A stretch of DNA of 64,000 nucleotides from Microbacterium testaceum (GCF_020781835.1 NZ_JAJGNJ010000006.1:209841-273840); one strand, 5' to 3'; shown: positions 43,636-53,203, counted from the stretch's first letter. Program-made: numbers and translations. Notes: generated by a model not told the origin, from the sequence alone.

Positions 43636-44771
43636 GCCTGTACCTCGACAACGCCGCGACGACCCCGGTCCGCCCCGAGGTCGTCGAAGCGATGGCGCCC
43701 TACCTCACGCGGTGGTTCGGCAACCCCTCCAGCCACCACGAGGTCGGCGAGGCCGCGGCATCCGCCCTCGACGATGCCCGGGCGCGTGTCGCGGCGATCC
43801 TCGGTATGCGCCCGGGCGACATCGTCTTCACCTCCGGTGGCACCGAGTCCAACAACACCGCCGTGAAGGGTCTCGTGCTCGGTGCGCTCCCCCGCGGCAA
43901 GCGGCATCTCGTCACCACCGCGATCGAGCACGAGTCGGTACTCGCCTCGGGCGACTACCTCGCCCGCCTGCACGGGGTCGAGGTGACGTACGCTCCCGTC
44001 GACGGAACCGGCACGCTGTCGCCGGCCGACCTCGCCGCGACGATGCGCGACGACACGGCGCTCGTGAGCGTCGGCTACGGCAACAACGAGGTGGGGACGG
44101 TCCAGGATGCCGCTGCCCTCGCCGCGGTCGCGCACGAGCGGAACGTCCCGCTGCATCTCGACGCGGTGCAGGCCGCCGGGTGGCTGCCGCTCGCCGGACT
44201 CGGGGCCGACGCGATCACCGTGGCGGGCCACAAGATCGGCGCCCCCAAGGGCACCGGCATCCTCGCCGTCCGCGGCCGCCTTCCACTCGAACCTCTGCTC
44301 CACGGCGGCGGCCAGGAACGCGGCCGCCGGTCGGGAACGCCCGACGTGGCCGGTGCGGTCGCCTTCGCCACCGCGCTCTCGCTCGCCGAGGCCGAGCGCG
44401 TCGGGGAGGCCGAGAGGGTCACGGCCATCCGCGATTCGTTCATCGCCCGGGTGCTCGCCACGGTGCCGGGCGCGCGTCTCACCGGCCACCCGACGCGCCG
44501 GCTGCCGGGAACAGCGAGCTTCGTCTTCCCGGGCGTCAACGGCGAGACGGTGCTGCTCGAGCTCGAGCGGCGCGGGGTCGTCTCCTCGAGCGGGTCCGCG
44601 TGCGCGGCGGGCAGCGACGAGGCGTCGCACGTGCTGCTGGCCCTCGGCATCGAAGCCGACGATGCCCGTACCGCCGTGCGCTTCACCCTGCCGCACGGGC
44701 TGACACGGAATCTCGACGCCGTGGCAATCGCCGTCGCCGAGGCGGTGACCGCCGTAGGATCACGCGGGTGA
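43632..44771 (+). CDS. Class V cysteine desulfurase, NifS/IscS type
   Basis: 379 aa. YLDNAATTPV at the start, the PLP Lys in VAGHKIGAPKGTG, and the catalytic-Cys loop SSSGSACAAGSDEAS are present. It strips sulfur from cysteine for Fe-S assembly. Its GTG overlaps the nadC stop, so it belongs to the nad operon, and a dedicated role in building the NadA cluster is the best inference. No scaffold gene (iscU/sufU) is in the window, so it may deliver sulfur to a scaffold encoded elsewhere. Confidence 0.92.
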   Translation: MSLYLDNAATTPVRPEVVEAMAPYLTRWFGNPSSHHEVGEAAASALDDARARVAAILGMRPGDIVFTSGGTESNNTAVKGLVLGALPRGKRHLVTTAIEHESVLASGDYLARLHGVEVTYAPVDGTGTLSPADLAATMRDDTALVSVGYGNNEVGTVQDAAALAAVAHERNVPLHLDAVQAAGWLPLAGLGADAITVAGHKIGAPKGTGILAVRGRLPLEPLLHGGGQERGRRSGTPDVAGAVAFATALSLAEAERVGEAERVTAIRDSFIARVLATVPGARLTGHPTRRLPGTASFVFPGVNGETVLLELERRGVVSSSGSACAAGSDEASHVLLALGIEADDARTAVRFTLPHGLTRNLDAVAIAVAEAVTAVGSRG

Positions 44772-45664
44772 GTTCCCCCGCGATCACCGTGATCGTTCCC
44801 GGCCGCGATGTCGCCGAGTTCGCCGGTGAAGCCCTGCGGTCGCTGCAGGCGCAGTCCCTCGACAGCTGGCGCGCCGTCCTCGTCGACGACGGTTCCACCG
44901 ACCAGACGCGTCGGCTGTTCGCCGACGCCGCGTCTTCCGACTCGCGATTCCGTGTGGTCGAGCACCGCGCGCCGCGGGGCCTCGGCGCCGCCCGCAACAG
45001 CGGGCTCGAGGTCGTCGAGACGCCCTTCACGGCCTTCCTCGACGCCGACGACCGCCTGCGCCCGAACGCCCTCGAACGGCTGTGGTCGACGCTGGAGTCC
45101 TCGGGCAGCGACTTCGTCGTCGGCGCGTACGTGCGTCTGAGACCGGATGCCGAGGGCACGGGCTACACGGCCGGAGACGTGCAGCCGTGGGTGTCCGCGG
45201 CGACCGACCCGGCGCGCACGGGCACGACGCTGGCGGAGCACCCCGCGGCATCCGGGAACATCGTCGCGTGGTCCAAGCTGAGCAGGACGGCCTTCTGGCA
45301 CGCCCACGGGCTACGGTTCCCCGAGGGCCGCTACTACGAGGACCAGGTGGTGGCGCAGCGGATGTACACGCTCGCCACCGCGTTCGACGTCCTGCCCGAG
45401 GTCGTCGTGGAGTGGCGCGAGCGTCGCGACCGCAGCTCCATCACCCAGCGGCTGGGCGAGGTGGACGTGCTGCACGACTACCTCGAGGCGCTCGGCGAGG
45501 GCATCGCCGTCCTGCGCGCCGCCGGGGCGGACGACGCCGTCGGAGAACGCGGGCGACTCATCCGCACGCTCGATCTGCCCCCGCTCCTGCGGATCGCCGA
45601 GACGCATCCCGATCCGGTGTACCGCATCGCGCTGGAGGCGTTCGTGGAGACACTCCCCGGCTGA
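44768..45664 (+). CDS. GT2 family glycosyltransferase
   Basis: 298 aa. GT-A fold landmarks: AVLVDDGSTDQTRRLF and AFLDADDRLRPNA (the DxD metal site), typical of GT2 enzymes that use a nucleotide sugar. The GTG overlaps the desulfurase stop by 4 bp, but a TAGGAT hexamer (44755-44760) lies 7 nt upstream, so it may also have its own leaderless promoter. No membrane helix is apparent. Substrate and product are unknown; it has no clear link to NAD synthesis. Confidence 0.85.
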   Translation: MSSPAITVIVPGRDVAEFAGEALRSLQAQSLDSWRAVLVDDGSTDQTRRLFADAASSDSRFRVVEHRAPRGLGAARNSGLEVVETPFTAFLDADDRLRPNALERLWSTLESSGSDFVVGAYVRLRPDAEGTGYTAGDVQPWVSAATDPARTGTTLAEHPAASGNIVAWSKLSRTAFWHAHGLRFPEGRYYEDQVVAQRMYTLATAFDVLPEVVVEWRERRDRSSITQRLGEVDVLHDYLEALGEGIAVLRAAGADDAVGERGRLIRTLDLPPLLRIAETHPDPVYRIALEAFVETLPG

Positions 45665-45670
45665 GGACTC

Positions 45671-47614
45671 CTACGCGGGTGGCTCGTCGGCCCGGCGCGC
45701 GGTGAGAGCCGGGCGCGGCAGGTCGGCCCGGTCGCGCTCCTCCTCGGTGAGGACGAACGATGCGGCCAGCTGCTCGGCGGCAAGGCCCGCGTAGAGTCCT
45801 CCGGCGGCGATCAGCTCGGTGTGGGTGCCCGACTCGACGATGCGTCCGGCGTCCACGACATGGATGCGGTCGGCGCCGATCACGGTCGACAGACGGTGCG
45901 CGATGGAGAGCGTCGTGCGACCGTGCGCCGCGGTCTCGAGGGCCTCCTGCACGATCCGCTCGGACACGGTGTCCAGGGCGCTGGTCGCCTCGTCCAGGAG
46001 AAGGACCGGAGGGTCTTTCAGCAGCACGCGGGCGATGGCGATGCGCTGCTTCTCTCCGCCGGACAGTCGGTAGCCGCGCTCTCCCACGACGGTGTCGTAA
46101 CCGTCCTCGAAGCCGGCGATGACGTGGTGGATGTTCGCCGCCGTACACGCGGCCTCGATCTCGGCATCCGTCGCCTCCGGCTTGGCGTAGCGGAGATTCT
46201 CACGGACGGAGGCGTGGAAGAGGTAGGTCTCCTGAGAGACGATGCCGATGTTGTCGATGATGGATGCCCGTTCCAGGCTCCGTACGTCGGCGCCTGAGAA
46301 CATCACCGAGCCGCCGCTCGCCTCGTACATGCGCGGGGTCAGGTACAGGATCGTGGTCTTGCCCGCGCCCGACGGGCCGACGAAGGCGACGTGCTCGCCG
46401 GGTTCGACGACGAACGAGACACCGCCGAGGGTCGGCCGTGCCTGCTCCGGGGCGTCGGGGTAGCGGAACACGACGTCGCGGAACTCGATACGCCCGACCG
46501 GGCCGGGCGCCGCCGACGCCGGGATGGCGTCGGGCGCGTCGGCGATCGCGGGCTCGAGGTCGAGGTATTCGAAGATGCGGGCGAACAGCGCCGACGACGT
46601 CTGGACGTCGAGGGCGACGCGCATCAACCCCATGAGCGGCATCAGCAGACGCGCCTGCACCGTGGTGAAGGCCACGATGGTGCCGGCGGTGAGGGCGCCC
46701 GCACCGCTGCCGACCAGGAGCCCCGCGACGAGATAGATGAGGGCCGGGACGCTCGCCATGATCACCTGGACGACGGCGAAGAAGCGCTGCCCGCTCATGG
46801 CCTGCCGGACCTGCAGCCGCACTTGGTTGGCGTTCTCGGCGTCGTACCGTGCCGACTCCGTGCGCTGCCGATTGAACGACTTCGACAACAGGATGCCGGA
46901 CACGCTCAGGGTCTCCTGCGTGATCGCCGACAGCTCCGACAGCGACTCCTGCGTCTGGGCGGCGATGCGCGCGCGAACCTGACCGACCCGACGCTGGACG
47001 AGGACGAGGAACGGCATGATGACCACGGCGATGAGGGTCAGCCGCCAGTCGATGAGGACCATCGCCACCAGTGAGGCCACCACGGTGACCGAGTTGCCGA
47101 GGATGCTCGTGACCGTGTTGGTGAGCACGCCCGAGACGCCTCCGACGTCGTTCTGGAGGCGTGACTGGATGACACCGGTCTTGGTGCGCGTGAAGAACCC
47201 GAGCTCCATGGATTGAAGGTGCGTGAACAGACGGACCCGCAGGTCTCCGGTGACGCGATTGCCCACGGTCGCGGTGAACCACGTCTGAGCGACCCCCAGG
47301 CCGCCCGACAGCAGGAAGAGGCCGATCATGGCAGCGACGAGGGTGGCGAGCAGGCCGAGGTCGACGGGAGAGCCGTCGACGGGGAAGAGCGCGTCGTCGA
47401 AGATGCGCTGCACGAGGAGCGGCGGGATCACCGCGACGGCCGCCCCGAGCACCACGAGCACGACGGTGACGACGATGCGCGCCCGGTAGGGACGGAACAG
47501 CGACGCCACCCGCCGCCCCAGGTCGGGCACGCGCGGTGCTTCGGCGTTGCGCTGCCGCTGGGTCTCCGCGTACACACCGCGGAACATGCTCCCTCCGGCG
47601 CCGCCCATGCTCAT
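45671..47614 (-). CDS. ABC exporter half-transporter (six-helix membrane domain fused to ATPase)
   Basis: 647 aa. Residues 40-340 hold six helices of the ABC_membrane type; from about 385 comes the ATPase with Walker A GPSGAGKTT, signature LSGGEKQR and LLLDEATSALD. It works as a dimer, exporting lipids, drugs or peptides. I take the ATG at 47614, because TAGGCT lies 7 nt upstream and homologues often begin MSMGG; an ATG at 47587 has a GGAGGGAG site and would remove nine residues. It is convergent with the GT2 gene and divergent from the MFS gene. Confidence 0.88.
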   Translation of the reverse strand: MSMGGAGGSMFRGVYAETQRQRNAEAPRVPDLGRRVASLFRPYRARIVVTVVLVVLGAAVAVIPPLLVQRIFDDALFPVDGSPVDLGLLATLVAAMIGLFLLSGGLGVAQTWFTATVGNRVTGDLRVRLFTHLQSMELGFFTRTKTGVIQSRLQNDVGGVSGVLTNTVTSILGNSVTVVASLVAMVLIDWRLTLIAVVIMPFLVLVQRRVGQVRARIAAQTQESLSELSAITQETLSVSGILLSKSFNRQRTESARYDAENANQVRLQVRQAMSGQRFFAVVQVIMASVPALIYLVAGLLVGSGAGALTAGTIVAFTTVQARLLMPLMGLMRVALDVQTSSALFARIFEYLDLEPAIADAPDAIPASAAPGPVGRIEFRDVVFRYPDAPEQARPTLGGVSFVVEPGEHVAFVGPSGAGKTTILYLTPRMYEASGGSVMFSGADVRSLERASIIDNIGIVSQETYLFHASVRENLRYAKPEATDAEIEAACTAANIHHVIAGFEDGYDTVVGERGYRLSGGEKQRIAIARVLLKDPPVLLLDEATSALDTVSERIVQEALETAAHGRTTLSIAHRLSTVIGADRIHVVDAGRIVESGTHTELIAAGGLYAGLAAEQLAASFVLTEEERDRADLPRPALTARRADEPPA

Positions 47615-47799
47615 GCCGGTCAGCCTACGTCCGACCGCGGACATCGAGCCGCCCGGGGCGATGTCGGAAGCTCCCGTTAGACTCGGCATCCGTCCCTCGA
47701 TCTTCGATTTCGGGGAATACCTCGCGCGCTCGCGCCGTTACCCCCCGAAGTCCGTCGCCTTCTGTGACGCCACGACGCCCTCCCCGATTGGATCCCGCC

Positions 47800-49293
47800 A
47801 TGGCCGCCACCACCGGAATACCCACCGCTCCCCCCGTCTCGGCATCCGGTGTGACCGCGGAGCAGAGCCGCGTGGTCTGGCTCCTGCTCACGGCAGCATT
47901 CGTGGCGATCCTGAACGAGACCACGATGAACGTGGCGATCCCGTTCCTCATCCGCGATCTGGACATCACCGCCGTCGCCGCCCAGTGGCTGACGACCGCG
48001 TTCATGCTGACGATGGCCGTCGTCATCCCGATCACCGGGTTCCTCCTGCAGCGCTTCACCACTCGGCAGGTGTTCATCGCGGCGATGACCCTGTTCTCGG
48101 CCGGGACGCTCGTGGCCTTCGTCGCGCCCGGGTTCGAGGTGCTCGTCATCGCCCGCGTGGTCCAGGCCTCGGGCACGGCCATCATGATGCCGCTGCTCAT
48201 GACCACGATCATGACGATCGTGCCGCCGCACCAGCGCGGGCGGATGATGGGACGCGTCAGCATCGTGATGGCGCTCGCGCCCGCGATCGGGCCGACGATG
48301 TCGGGCCTGGTGCTGCAGTCGCTCGGCTGGCACTGGATCTTCGGCATCGTGCTCCCCATCGCGCTCGTCGCCCTGTTCGTCGGCGCCCGGTGGATCCACA
48401 ACCTGGGCGAGACCCGCAGGGCCCCGATCGACGTCCTGTCCGTCATCCTCTCCGCCTTCGGGTTCGGCGGCCTCGTGTTCGGCCTGAGCCAGATCGGCGG
48501 CGGCGGACACGGCGCCGGAGCCGATGCCGCTGCGGCGCAGTCCGCCTCGACCGTGACCCTCATCGTCTCGCTCGTCGTCGGCGTGGTCGGCCTCGCCCTC
48601 TTCGTCCTGCGGCAGCTGCGTCTGCAGAAGGGCGGCGTCGCGCTGCTCGACCTGCGGGTGTTCCGCTCGGTCAACTTCTCCCTCTCGGTCGCACAGCTGG
48701 GCGTGATGTCGTTGGCGTTCTTCGGCGCGATCACGCTGTTGCCCCTCTATCTGCAGAACGTCCTCGGCAAGAGCCCCCTGGAGACCGGCCTGGCCGTCCT
48801 CCCCGGCTCGCTCGCGATGGGTCTGGCCGGCCCGGTCATCGGACGGCTCTACGACCGTTTCGGCACCCAGGTCCTTCTCGTACCCGGCGCGGTCATCACC
48901 AGCGCGATGCTGTGGTTCTACTCCACCGTGGGAACGGACACGTCGTTCCTCCTGCTCGTCGTCGCGCAGACGGTGCTCTCGGTCGGACTCGCACTGTCGT
49001 TCACCCCGCTGTTCACCGCCTCCCTCGGATCCGTCGCGCCGCAGTTCTACTCGTACGGATCCGCCGTGGTCGGAACCGTGCAGCAGGTCGCCGGAGCCGC
49101 GGGCATCGCCCTGCTGGTGACCGTGATGTCCGCGGTCTCGGCGTCGAGCGGCGGAGGAGTGGAGGCCGATGCGGCGGGCGCGCGCACCGCGTTCCTCATC
49201 GCCGCGATCATCTCGCTGCCGCTCATCCTCGGCGCGTTCGTGATCCGCAAGCCCGCCGATCAGATCGAGGGCGCGGCGCCCCTGGCGCACTGA
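47800..49293 (+). CDS. MFS transporter, DHA2 (14-helix) drug efflux type
   Basis: 497 aa with about 13-14 helices. Family marks are LNETTMNVAIPFLIRDL near residue 40 (motif D-like), the GFLLQRFTTRQVF motif A and GPTMSGLVLQ motif C, as in EmrB/QacA-type proton antiporters. It probably exports toxic cations or drugs. The start ATG at 47800 has no strong ribosome site. The only regulatory gene near it is none; the 185 bp to the ABC gene hold both promoters. Confidence 0.9.
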   Translation: MAATTGIPTAPPVSASGVTAEQSRVVWLLLTAAFVAILNETTMNVAIPFLIRDLDITAVAAQWLTTAFMLTMAVVIPITGFLLQRFTTRQVFIAAMTLFSAGTLVAFVAPGFEVLVIARVVQASGTAIMMPLLMTTIMTIVPPHQRGRMMGRVSIVMALAPAIGPTMSGLVLQSLGWHWIFGIVLPIALVALFVGARWIHNLGETRRAPIDVLSVILSAFGFGGLVFGLSQIGGGGHGAGADAAAAQSASTVTLIVSLVVGVVGLALFVLRQLRLQKGGVALLDLRVFRSVNFSLSVAQLGVMSLAFFGAITLLPLYLQNVLGKSPLETGLAVLPGSLAMGLAGPVIGRLYDRFGTQVLLVPGAVITSAMLWFYSTVGTDTSFLLLVVAQTVLSVGLALSFTPLFTASLGSVAPQFYSYGSAVVGTVQQVAGAAGIALLVTVMSAVSASSGGGVEADAAGARTAFLIAAIISLPLILGAFVIRKPADQIEGAAPLAH

Positions 49294-49366
49294 CTCCGCG
49301 GCCGTCCGCTCGGGGCGGCCGATCGTCCGTCGCGGTGCCGTCCACGGGCGGCAACGCGGGCGGGGG

Positions 49367-49498
49367 TCAGTTCAACGAACAGACTCCGCCGCCGCAGCAA
49401 CGGGAGCGGGCGGGGGCGTCATCGTCGACCGGGGGCGTCAGCAGCGCGATCAGCGGCTTCGCCGGCGTCTCGGTATGGGGTGTGGTATCACCGGACAT
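49367..49498 (-). CDS. 43-residue ORF with Cys-rich C-terminus
   Basis: A small frame from ATG 49498 ends in SRCCGGGVCSLN, three Cys in six residues, after a Pro/Thr-rich start (MSGDTTPHTETPAKPL). TAGCAT lies 6 nt before the ATG, the same leaderless pattern as its neighbours. The cluster could bind metal or be a modified core, but nothing nearby encodes a modifying enzyme. It lies between the MFS and PfpI genes. A real gene is favoured by the promoter and by the composition, but I do not recognise the family. Confidence 0.55.
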   Translation of the reverse strand: MSGDTTPHTETPAKPLIALLTPPVDDDAPARSRCCGGGVCSLN

Positions 49499-49649
49499 CC
49501 CTTCATGCTACGCCCGCGCGCCCGGGGTCGGGCCGCGCACACCCATCCTCGGCCGTACCCCGCGATTCGGGCAACCGCAACCCCCGCGCCCCGGGCAGCA
49601 GCGGTTCCTAGCGTGGTGACATCCCCGACCACGATCGAGAGGAGTCCCC

Positions 49650-50198
49650 ATGACGGACCTCACCGGAAAGCGCATCGCCTTCCTTCTCACCGACGGCTTC
49701 GAAGACAGTGAGCTCACCAGCCCCTGGGACGCGGTCACCTCGGCCGGCGCGGAGGCGGTGCTCGTGTCGCCGTCGGACGGTAGCGTGAAGGGCGAGAAGG
49801 GCCACGAGCAGAAGGTCGACCTCCCGGTCGGCTCGGCGACGGCCGACGACTTCGACGCGCTCGTTCTTCCCGGCGGTGTGCAGAACGCCGACGACATCCG
49901 GATCGTGAAGGATGCCGTGCACTTCGCCCGGGCCTTCTTCGAGCAGCACAAGCCGGTCGCCGTCATCTGCCATGGCGGCTGGATCCTCACCGAGGCCGAC
50001 GTGCTCACAGGCCGGACCCTCACCAGCTACCCGACGCTGCAGACCGACCTGCGCAACGCCGGCGCGACATGGGTCGACGAGGAGGTCCACGTCGACCAGG
50101 GCCTGGTCTCCAGCCGCAACCCCGACGACCTGCCGGCGTTCAACGCCAAGCTCGTCGAGGAGGTCGCCGAAGGCACGCACGCGGGCCAGACGGTCTGA
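49650..50198 (+). CDS. DJ-1/PfpI family protein
   Basis: 182 aa. KRIAFLLTDGFEDSELTSPW at the start holds the family acidic residue, and VAVICHGGW the nucleophile Cys, with a following HGG. This is the PfpI/YhbO class of stress-related proteins, reported as glyoxalase or deglycase-like; the class is not a true glutamine amidotransferase. The ATG has a GAGAGGAG site 5 nt before. It is monocistronic, ending at a strong hairpin. Confidence 0.9.
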   Translation: MTDLTGKRIAFLLTDGFEDSELTSPWDAVTSAGAEAVLVSPSDGSVKGEKGHEQKVDLPVGSATADDFDALVLPGGVQNADDIRIVKDAVHFARAFFEQHKPVAVICHGGWILTEADVLTGRTLTSYPTLQTDLRNAGATWVDEEVHVDQGLVSSRNPDDLPAFNAKLVEEVAEGTHAGQTV

Positions 50199-50210
50199 TC
50201 ACGGCTTCCG

Positions 50211-50244
50211 CGAAGGGCCTCGGGCTTCGGCTCGAGGCCCTTCG
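50211..50244. terminator. Hairpin terminator
   Basis: A perfect 12-bp stem CGAAGGGCCTCG (50211-50222) with 50233-50244 and a 10-nt loop, 12 bp past the PfpI stop. It also faces the end of the minus-strand glycosylase gene about 120 bp on. Confidence 0.75.
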
Positions 50245-50363
50245 CCGTTCCTCCGTGCGAGTCGCCCGAACCCATCGCGCCGATGTCTCCCCCGCAGCCC
50301 GCGGAGCCGGTGCGAGCGGGGCGGAGCGTCGGCGGGCGGCGCCGGAGCGACCGGCGAGAACGG

Positions 50364-51184
50364 TCACTCGTGCGGCGGCTGACAGGACGGGCAGTACTGG
50401 CCGCCGCCCTTGGTTCCGGGGATGTCCTCGACCACGCCACCGCCCTCCGGGCACGGCTCGCCTGCGCGGCCGTGCACCCGCATCGCGGCGACCTTCGCCG
50501 CCTTCTGCTCCGCGATGGGAACACCACGGCGGGCCGTGACGGCCTCGTCGAGCACCGCGCGCAGCGCCTCGTGCAGCCGGTGACCTCGTCCTCGGTGAGC
50601 GCCGCCGCGTGGGCGACGGGAGAGAGACGCGCGACGTACAGGATCTCGTCCGAATACGCGTTGCCGATCCCGGCGAGCGACTCCTGCTCCTGCAACAGCG
50701 CCTTGAGCTGCTTCCGGCGTTTCCCGAGCGCGCGGGCGAGGTCGTCGCGCGAGAACGCCGGGTCGGCGGCATCCGGCCCCAGCTTCGCCACCGCGGGCAC
50801 ATCACGCGGATCGTCGACGACATGCAACTGGACCGACAGCCAGTCACCCGCATCGGTGATGCCGAGCACCCCGTCGTCGAACGACACACGGGCGATCTCC
50901 GCCGCGCCGTTCTCCGGCGGATCGGATGCCGCCGGCTCGTCGATCCACGTCGCCCAGCCCGCACGACCGAAACCGATCCCGAGGTGCGTTCCACCGAGAT
51001 CGACGTCGATGTGCTTGCCGTATCGCTCGATGCCGCTGACCGAACGTCCGACGAGCTCGTCGAGCGGCCTCGGACGCGTCTTGAGCGCCCGGAACTCGGA
51101 CAGCTCGACGGCCCGCACGACGTGACCGGTGAGGCGCTCACGCAGGTACAGCGTGAGCGCCTCGACCTCGGGCGCCTCGGGCAC
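50364..51184 (-). pseudogene. Fpg/Nei family DNA glycosylase with frameshift
   Basis: The N-terminal part has Pro2-Glu3 (MPEAPEVEALTLYLRERL), a Lys in ERYGKHIDVD and the helix-two-turn-helix GIGNAYSDEIL, all for base excision of oxidised pyrimidines or purines. After VTGCTRR the frame loses sense, while another frame continues from 50555 with a proper C-terminus (LDEAVTARRGVP) and a zinc finger (CPEGGG and YCPSC) to a stop at 50364. Restoring one base near 50577-50581 (CCGG to CCGGG on the plus strand) would rejoin them into about 272 aa. So either a recent one-base deletion or a sequencing error. Confidence 0.8.
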
Positions 51185-51196
51185 GGTCGGCTCCCG

Positions 51197-52624
51197 TCAG
51201 TCCTGCGACTCGGACGCCGTCGGCGGCGCGGCCGGAGCGGCCGGGTCGGGTGCCGCGGCAGGCGCGGGCGCGGCCTCAGGGGGACGGCGCGAGGCGTCGG
51301 CGAACGCATCGGCCACGGCACGCCCCTGGATGATGGCGGTCAGGTCGATGCCCGTCGCGGCGCGCACCGCCTCGAACGACGAGCGGAGCCCGGTCGCCGA
51401 TTCCGCCGCGAGGTGGCCGCTCGCGCCCTCTCCGCCGAGCACCGTGACGTTGCCGACGCGGTCGTAGCCCTTGGCGAACTCCGCCATCATCGGCACGAGC
51501 GCTTCGAGTGCCCGCTGGGCGAGCAGGGCCTCCTGGTTGTGCGACAGCGCCTCGGCCTCCGCGCGGATCGCTTCGGCCCGGGCCTCACCGGCCAGGCGGA
51601 CGGCTTGCGCGTCGGCCTCCGCGCGCACGCGGACGGCGGCCGCTTCCTGCTCGGCGATCTGGGCGCGGGCCTCGGCGGCCTTGATCTGCGCATACGCCTC
51701 GGCGTCGGCATCCTTCTGCCGCTGATACAGGTCGGCGTCGGCCACGCGAGCGACCTCGGACTCGAGGCGCGCCTGCGTGTTCTGCGCCTCCTGTTGCAGA
51801 ACGGCCTGGCGACGCTCGGCGCGCGTGAGCGCCTCGGCCTGCTCGGCCTCGGCGTTGGCGCGGCCGACCTCGGCCTTCGCGGCGGCGCTGTTCTTGTCCA
51901 GCGCGGTCTGCTCGATGAGGTTGGCCTCGTCGGTGGCGATCTGTCGCGCACGGATCTCGCGCACCGCGTTGATGCGGGCGACCTCGGCCTCGCGCTTGAC
52001 CCGCTCGACCTCGGTGGCGCCGAGGGCGGCGATGTAGCCGTTGCTGTCGGTGACGCCCTGGATCTGGAAGGAGTCGAGGATCAGGCCCTGCGACGACAGA
52101 TCGCCCTTGATGCCCTCGGCGATCTGATCCGACAGCCGCTGCCGGTCGCGCATGAGCTCTTCGACCGTGAGGGTCGCCACGACACCGCGCAGCGCACCTT
52201 CGAGCTGCTCCGTCGTGAACTGCTCGATCGCCTTGTCCTGCGAGGCGAAGCGCTCGGCCGCGCGACGCACCGATTCGGGATCCGATCCGATCTTCACCAG
52301 TGCCACACCGCTGACGTTCACGGTGACGCCGTTGGAGGACTGCGCGGTCGGTTCCATCTTGATCTGGCGTGCCCGCAGCGAGATCATCTCGCCGCGCTGC
52401 GTGAGCGGGTTCACGATCGCGCCACCGCCGGTGATGACGGTGATCCGCGACGAGTTCCCGTCGGCGGCCTTCTGGCGCTTACCGACGATGACCAGGGCTT
52501 CGTCGGCCTTCGCGACGCGATACCAGCCGCGGATGAGGCCCGCGACGATCAGGACGACAACGATGACGACGACGAGAGCGATGACGACGACGAGACCGAT
52601 CGCCCCCAGAGCGGCGATTTCCAT
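51197..52624 (-). CDS. SPFH/flotillin-like membrane protein
   Basis: 475 aa. One long N-terminal helix (about residues 4-28) is followed by an SPFH (prohibitin homology) domain (about 40-200) and a long Ala/Glu-rich coiled coil (about 200-330, EAEVARINAVREIRARQIA), then an Ala/Pro tail. Flotillins scaffold membrane microdomains. AGGAGA lies 4 nt before the ATG. It is divergent from the zinc-ribbon gene and follows the glycosylase gene, with the same strand. Confidence 0.9.
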   Translation of the reverse strand: MEIAALGAIGLVVVIALVVVIVVVLIVAGLIRGWYRVAKADEALVIVGKRQKAADGNSSRITVITGGGAIVNPLTQRGEMISLRARQIKMEPTAQSSNGVTVNVSGVALVKIGSDPESVRRAAERFASQDKAIEQFTTEQLEGALRGVVATLTVEELMRDRQRLSDQIAEGIKGDLSSQGLILDSFQIQGVTDSNGYIAALGATEVERVKREAEVARINAVREIRARQIATDEANLIEQTALDKNSAAAKAEVGRANAEAEQAEALTRAERRQAVLQQEAQNTQARLESEVARVADADLYQRQKDADAEAYAQIKAAEARAQIAEQEAAAVRVRAEADAQAVRLAGEARAEAIRAEAEALSHNQEALLAQRALEALVPMMAEFAKGYDRVGNVTVLGGEGASGHLAAESATGLRSSFEAVRAATGIDLTAIIQGRAVADAFADASRRPPEAAPAPAAAPDPAAPAAPPTASESQD

Positions 52625-52798
52625 GCTTCTCCTTCGATGGGCGCCACCCGGGGCGACGCGGGGGAATTCCTCCCAACCTATCGGGGGGCGCCCACGTGCT
52701 GTCCATCCCCCCGGGGACGGATATCCGTCCCCGCACCCCACGGCGGGCGCGTACCGTGGAGGGTGAGGCGGCCCGAACCGCCGAAGAAGGGTCCCCCA

Positions 52799-53203
52799 AT
52801 GAAGATCGTCTCGTCCTCGGACTGGCGGGATGCCATCGCGTTCGACGTTCCCGTCGTCGTCGCCGATGTCGTCCCCGGTGAACCCACCCGCTGCGTCGGG
52901 TGCGGTGCTGACGGAGAACTGTTCGATCGCACGCAGCTGTGGGCGGTCAAGCACCGTCACCCGAAGCACCACGGCGGCTTCGTGCGGTTCTATTGCGAGG
53001 CGCACAAGCCCGCTCCGGCGCCCGCGCCGCCGGCCCCGGTCGAACTGAAGAAGCGCGCATCCGCCCCGCGGGCTGAACGCCGGTCGGCGTCCCCGAAGCC
53101 GGTGCCGGCGACCGACCGCCCCACGCGGGCGATGTGTCCCGACTGCTTCGTCGAGGTCTCCGCCGGCGGCGACTGCGGCATGTGCGGGGCCCAGGTGGTC
53201 TGA
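52799..53203 (+). CDS. Small protein with two zinc-ribbon-like Cys clusters
   Basis: 134 aa. The N-terminal part holds CVGCGADG and, after a basic HRHPKHHGG stretch, FYCEAHK; the C-terminal part holds CPDCFVEVSAGGDCGMCG. Between them lies a Pro/Ala-rich linker (PAPAPAPPAPVE). Each cluster could bind one zinc, so it may bind nucleic acid or protein. AAGAAGG stands 8 nt before the ATG. It is divergent from the SPFH gene across 174 bp without other features. I do not recognise a named family. Confidence 0.75.
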   Translation: MKIVSSSDWRDAIAFDVPVVVADVVPGEPTRCVGCGADGELFDRTQLWAVKHRHPKHHGGFVRFYCEAHKPAPAPAPPAPVELKKRASAPRAERRSASPKPVPATDRPTRAMCPDCFVEVSAGGDCGMCGAQVV

